14,898 nt of DNA from Pseudomonadota bacterium (GTDB taxonomy: Bacteria > Pseudomonadota > Alphaproteobacteria > Rhodobacterales > Rhodobacteraceae), in NCBI GenBank assembly GCA_021813645.1, contig JAKAJW010000141.1, forward strand, positions 1 to 14,898, read 5' to 3'. This document shows, piece by piece, positions 12,989 to 14,898 of the stretch. Both the position numbers and the translations under genes were made by a program. The notes beneath the pieces were generated by a model. The model did no database searches. It saw nothing but the letters and a program-made list of their open reading frames with translations, and had not been told where the DNA came from. Every line of letters starts with the position of its first letter. Positions within the stretch are counted from its first letter, which is position 1.

Positions 12989-13555
12989 CTAGAACTCGCC
13001 CTTGGAAGCCTTGTCGAGGATGTCGAGCATGGTGCTGCGCACCTGCAGCGCCTCTTTCAGCAGATCGGGCGGAAGCGGCTTGCCGCCGTGGATCATCATG
13101 TCCATGTCGAGCGTATAGAGCCACAGCGCGCCCTGCTTGTCCTCCACCAAGGCGACCCGGCAGGGCAGATAGGCCGAATAGGCTTCGGAATAGTCGACCA
13201 TCTTCGCCGCGGTGAGCGGGTTGCAGTAGAGGTAGAGCTTGAGCTTGCGCCAGGGCTTGCCCTGCATCGCGGCCACCTGATCGCCCAGCGGCAGCTCGCC
13301 CACGCCCTTGATATTGTCCGCCAGCGCCACCGACTGGATCGACTGGTCGACATCGTCGAAGCTCAGGCCCGCCTGCACCTTGCGCTTCCAAACCGTCGCA
13401 TCGGCGGCATTGCCGGTCGCGGCGAGCCGTTCGGCCATGTGCCAGTAGACCTTCGGCGCCTGCGGATCGAAGCCCGCGAAGACATAGGCCAGATAGGCCA
13501 CGGCCAAAATGACCAACAGCCCGATGAGGGCCAAGAAATTACGCAAAACGGCCAT
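12989..13555 (-). CDS. Membrane-anchored DUF302-family protein
   Basis: A 188-residue protein with an N-terminal hydrophobic anchor (residues 5-27, FLALIGLLVILAVAYLAYVF) and a periplasmic remainder. The C-terminal part is DUF302-like: LKLYLYCNPLTAAKMVDYSEAY (105-126), YLPCRVALVEDKQGALWLYTLDMDMM (129-154) and a closing helix VRSTMLDILDKASKGEF, as in the family's l..il..a..G.f ending. Cys 111 and 132 form a pair spaced like the pair in the first DUF302 protein. Between anchor and domain lies a polar linker with KVYWHMAERLAATG. The ATG at 13553-13555 is chosen because GGGAGGGAG precedes it and it gives the anchor at once; the frame stays open 27 codons further. It ends 55 bp from the first DUF302 gene, convergently. 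Function unknown; the link to sox is by position and motif. Confidence 0.75.
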   Translation of the reverse strand: MAVLRNFLALIGLLVILAVAYLAYVFAGFDPQAPKVYWHMAERLAATGNAADATVWKRKVQAGLSFDDVDQSIQSVALADNIKGVGELPLGDQVAAMQGKPWRKLKLYLYCNPLTAAKMVDYSEAYSAYLPCRVALVEDKQGALWLYTLDMDMMIHGGKPLPPDLLKEALQVRSTMLDILDKASKGEF

Positions 13556-13605
13556 GTGGCTCCCTCCCTCAGGCTGGCCTCCCCGCCAACCCATGCCATT
13601 CGAGG

Positions 13606-13636
13606 AATATGACTTGCCGACAGGCGGGCTTGTCAA
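13606..13636 (-). promoter_or_regulatory. Candidate promoter of the membrane DUF302 gene
   Basis: A perfect -35 hexamer TTGACA (13631-13636, minus strand) is followed after 19 bp by CATATT (13606-13611), or after 18 bp by TCATAT, and lies about 50 bp before the start codon. An exact inverted repeat ATTC-CTC-GAAT overlaps the downstream edge of the -10 and could be an operator. Confidence 0.45.
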
Positions 13637-13942
13637 GCGCTCATGTCATGGCCGCGAAACTGCCGGGAACGCCGCCCGAAACCCACATTGCGCCGGACCG
13701 TCTCGCGGCCGGGCGGCGCCATCGGTCGCCGCGCGGGGCACGGGGAGGCGGCGAACCCGGAGGCGGCTTTCCTGCGCGCGGCTCGGCGACGGATACCGGC
13801 CCCGAGGATCGGGGCGACCGTTCGGAGCCGAGGTTCGGGCTCAGGGTTCCGGATCGGCGACCTGGATCGGCAGCTTGGATCGGGGGTCTGCGGCCGGACG
13901 GATGCGGCCCCCCGGCGGAGGCGCCTGCCGTCAAAGCCCGAA
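13637..13942. other. Gene-free GC-rich stretch with a short tandem repeat
   Basis: No frame here shows protein-like composition: the long open frames on both strands are runs of Arg, Pro, Gly and Ala without any domain or ribosome-binding site. It contains three adjacent 13-bp units beginning GGATCGG at 13851, 13864 and 13877, and a related, decayed unit near 13806 (GGATCGGGGCGACC). It may be a decayed gene or plain spacer; nothing else is seen. Confidence 0.5.
13851..13889. repeat. Three imperfect 13-bp tandem repeats
   Basis: The units are GGATCGGCGACCT, GGATCGGCAGCTT and GGATCGGGGGTCT. The first seven bases are identical in all three and the spacing is exactly 13 bp. They lie in the non-coding stretch between the membrane DUF302 gene and the chemoreceptor. 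Confidence 0.6.
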
Positions 13943-13971
13943 GCGCCCGCCGGAGAGTCCCCGGCGGGCGC
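13930..13971 (-). terminator. Terminator-like hairpin after the chemoreceptor gene
   Basis: GCGCCCGCCGG (13943-13953) and CCGGCGGGCGC (13961-13971) form a perfect 11-bp stem with a 7-nt loop about 31 bp after the chemoreceptor stop. On the minus strand TTCGGGCTTTGAC follows, a weak U-tract. Confidence 0.6.
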
Positions 13972-14002
13972 CGCATGAAGGCTTTGGGCGGTGGAGCGCC
14001 GG

Positions 14003-14898
14003 TCAGACCACCCGCAGCTTCGCTTCCCTTTGGCGGTCGTCATGCCCCTCGCCGGACTGGTGGTCCGCGTCGAGTTTGAACCGGGACGCCAGCTTGGCCA
14101 GGCTGCCGGCCTCGGAGCGCAACGCCTGACCCTCCGCCGTCGCCTGATCGACCATGGCGGAGTTCTTCTGCGTCACCTCGGCCAGCGCATTGGCGCCGAT
14201 GCTGATCTCGGAGATGCCGGTCGATTGCTCCTCTTGCGCCGAAGCGATGCCGGACACCAGCGAGGAGATATGCGACACCGAGGTGAGGATGCTCTCCAGC
14301 GCCTCGCCGGTCTCGCCGACCAGGCGGACGCCCTGGTTGACATGCCCGGTCGAGGCGGTGATCAGCGACTCGATCTGCTTGGCCGCCTCGGACGAGCGCT
14401 GCGCAAGCTCGCGCACCTCCGAAGCGACGACGGCGAAGCCGCGGCCGGATTCGCCGGCCCGGGCCGCCTCGACGCCGGCGTTCAGCGCCAGCAGGTTGGT
14501 CTGGAAGGCGATGTTGTCGATCAGGCCGACGATCTGCGCAATCTGGCTGGAGGATTTCTGGATCTCCCCCATCGCCTCGACCGCCTTGGCCACCACCAGG
14601 CCCGAGGCCTCGGCATGGCTGCGCGCCGCCCGCACCGCCTTGTCGGCCTCGCCGGCGCTCGACGCGGTGGCGCGGACGCTTTGCGACAGCTCGTCGAGCG
14701 CCGCCGAGGTTTCCTCGAGCGTGGCCGCCTGGCTTTCCGTCCGGCGCGAGAGATCCTCGGAGGCCTGGGCGATCCGGCCGGCGCCGTCGTTGATGCTGCC
14801 GATCGCGCCCTGCAACTGGGTCACCACCTCATGCAGCCGCTCCCGGGCGATGTTGAAGTCGCCGCGCACCTGCTCGTATTCCTCGGAGAAGGCGGTGT
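14003..14898 (-). CDS. Methyl-accepting chemotaxis protein, C-terminal signalling part (5' end outside window)
   Basis: This is the cytoplasmic half of a chemoreceptor, which relays ligand or redox signals to CheA and CheW. The frame has no start here: it is open to the right edge and enters with a coiled-coil linker (FSEEYEQVRGDFNIARERL). The signalling hairpin tip is unmistakable: VGLIDNIAFQTNLLALNAG followed by VEAARAGESGRGFAVVASEVRELA, flanked by long heptad coiled coils with Ala/Ser/Glu-rich methylation-type stretches (EETSAALDELSQSVRATASSAGEADKAV; EEQSTGISEISIGANALAEVTQKNSAMVDQ). The C-terminus is a charged tail (SGEGHDDRQREAKLRVV) without the CheR-binding pentapeptide. The sensor domain is out of view, so the signal is unknown, and a link to sulfur sensing cannot be claimed. 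Confidence 0.95.
   Translation of the reverse strand, partial: TAFSEEYEQVRGDFNIARERLHEVVTQLQGAIGSINDGAGRIAQASEDLSRRTESQAATLEETSAALDELSQSVRATASSAGEADKAVRAARSHAEASGLVVAKAVEAMGEIQKSSSQIAQIVGLIDNIAFQTNLLALNAGVEAARAGESGRGFAVVASEVRELAQRSSEAAKQIESLITASTGHVNQGVRLVGETGEALESILTSVSHISSLVSGIASAQEEQSTGISEISIGANALAEVTQKNSAMVDQATAEGQALRSEAGSLAKLASRFKLDADHQSGEGHDDRQREAKLRVV

Noticed and set aside
1..14898. Search for tRNA or rRNA genes, CRISPR arrays, insertion sequences and riboswitches
   Set aside because: No cloverleaf, spaced direct-repeat array, transposase or terminal inverted repeat pair, or known riboswitch core was seen; composition is even across the window.

Overview
The window is a GC-rich (roughly two thirds G+C), densely coding stretch of a bacterial chromosome. 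Gene content (a Sox thiosulfate-oxidation cluster in the order soxVW-soxXYZAB with divergent soxS, MlaA/MlaC-type lipid-transport genes, a COG3146-type FemAB-like protein) and Tat signals on several exported proteins point to an alphaproteobacterium. The absence of soxCD beside soxB fits Rhodospirillales-like sulfur oxidizers better than Paracoccus-type ones, but this placement is inference.

Left part (1-5342): housekeeping and envelope genes. The 3' end of a class A penicillin-binding protein enters from the left and converges on a two-gene minus-strand unit, mlaA-mlaC (outer-membrane lipoprotein and periplasmic lipid carrier, overlapping). Divergently, on the plus strand, come a RidA-family imine deaminase, a glycerophosphodiester phosphodiesterase (1-nt overlap with ridA), a FemAB-like GNAT protein and a pterin-4a-carbinolamine dehydratase.

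Central part (5363-12431): the sox cluster. On the minus strand soxV (CcdA-type membrane electron carrier) and soxW (periplasmic thioredoxin) are followed by an intrinsic terminator and then soxX-soxY-soxZ-soxA-soxB and a YeeE/YedE-type transporter (soxT-like). soxS (periplasmic thioredoxin-like) is divergent from soxV across a short AT-rich control region. SoxAX attaches thiosulfate to the C-terminal Cys of SoxY, held by SoxZ. SoxB hydrolyses off sulfate. SoxV/W/S supply reductant to keep the carrier thiols active. The transporter probably moves a sulfur compound inward. soxC, soxD and soxR are not in the window. A near-perfect FNR/FixK-type box lies between soxB and the transporter, and a double hairpin lies between soxA and soxB.

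Right part (12466-14898): two convergent, exported DUF302-family proteins, each with a cysteine pair in the domain, sit directly beside soxS. Then comes a gene-free stretch of about 450 bp with a short tandem repeat and a hairpin, and finally the C-terminal signalling half of a methyl-accepting chemotaxis protein that runs off the right edge.

The most interesting material is the truncated sox set with its own possibly oxygen-regulated transporter and its DUF302 pair. Nothing in the window looks like a mobile element, CRISPR array or RNA gene.
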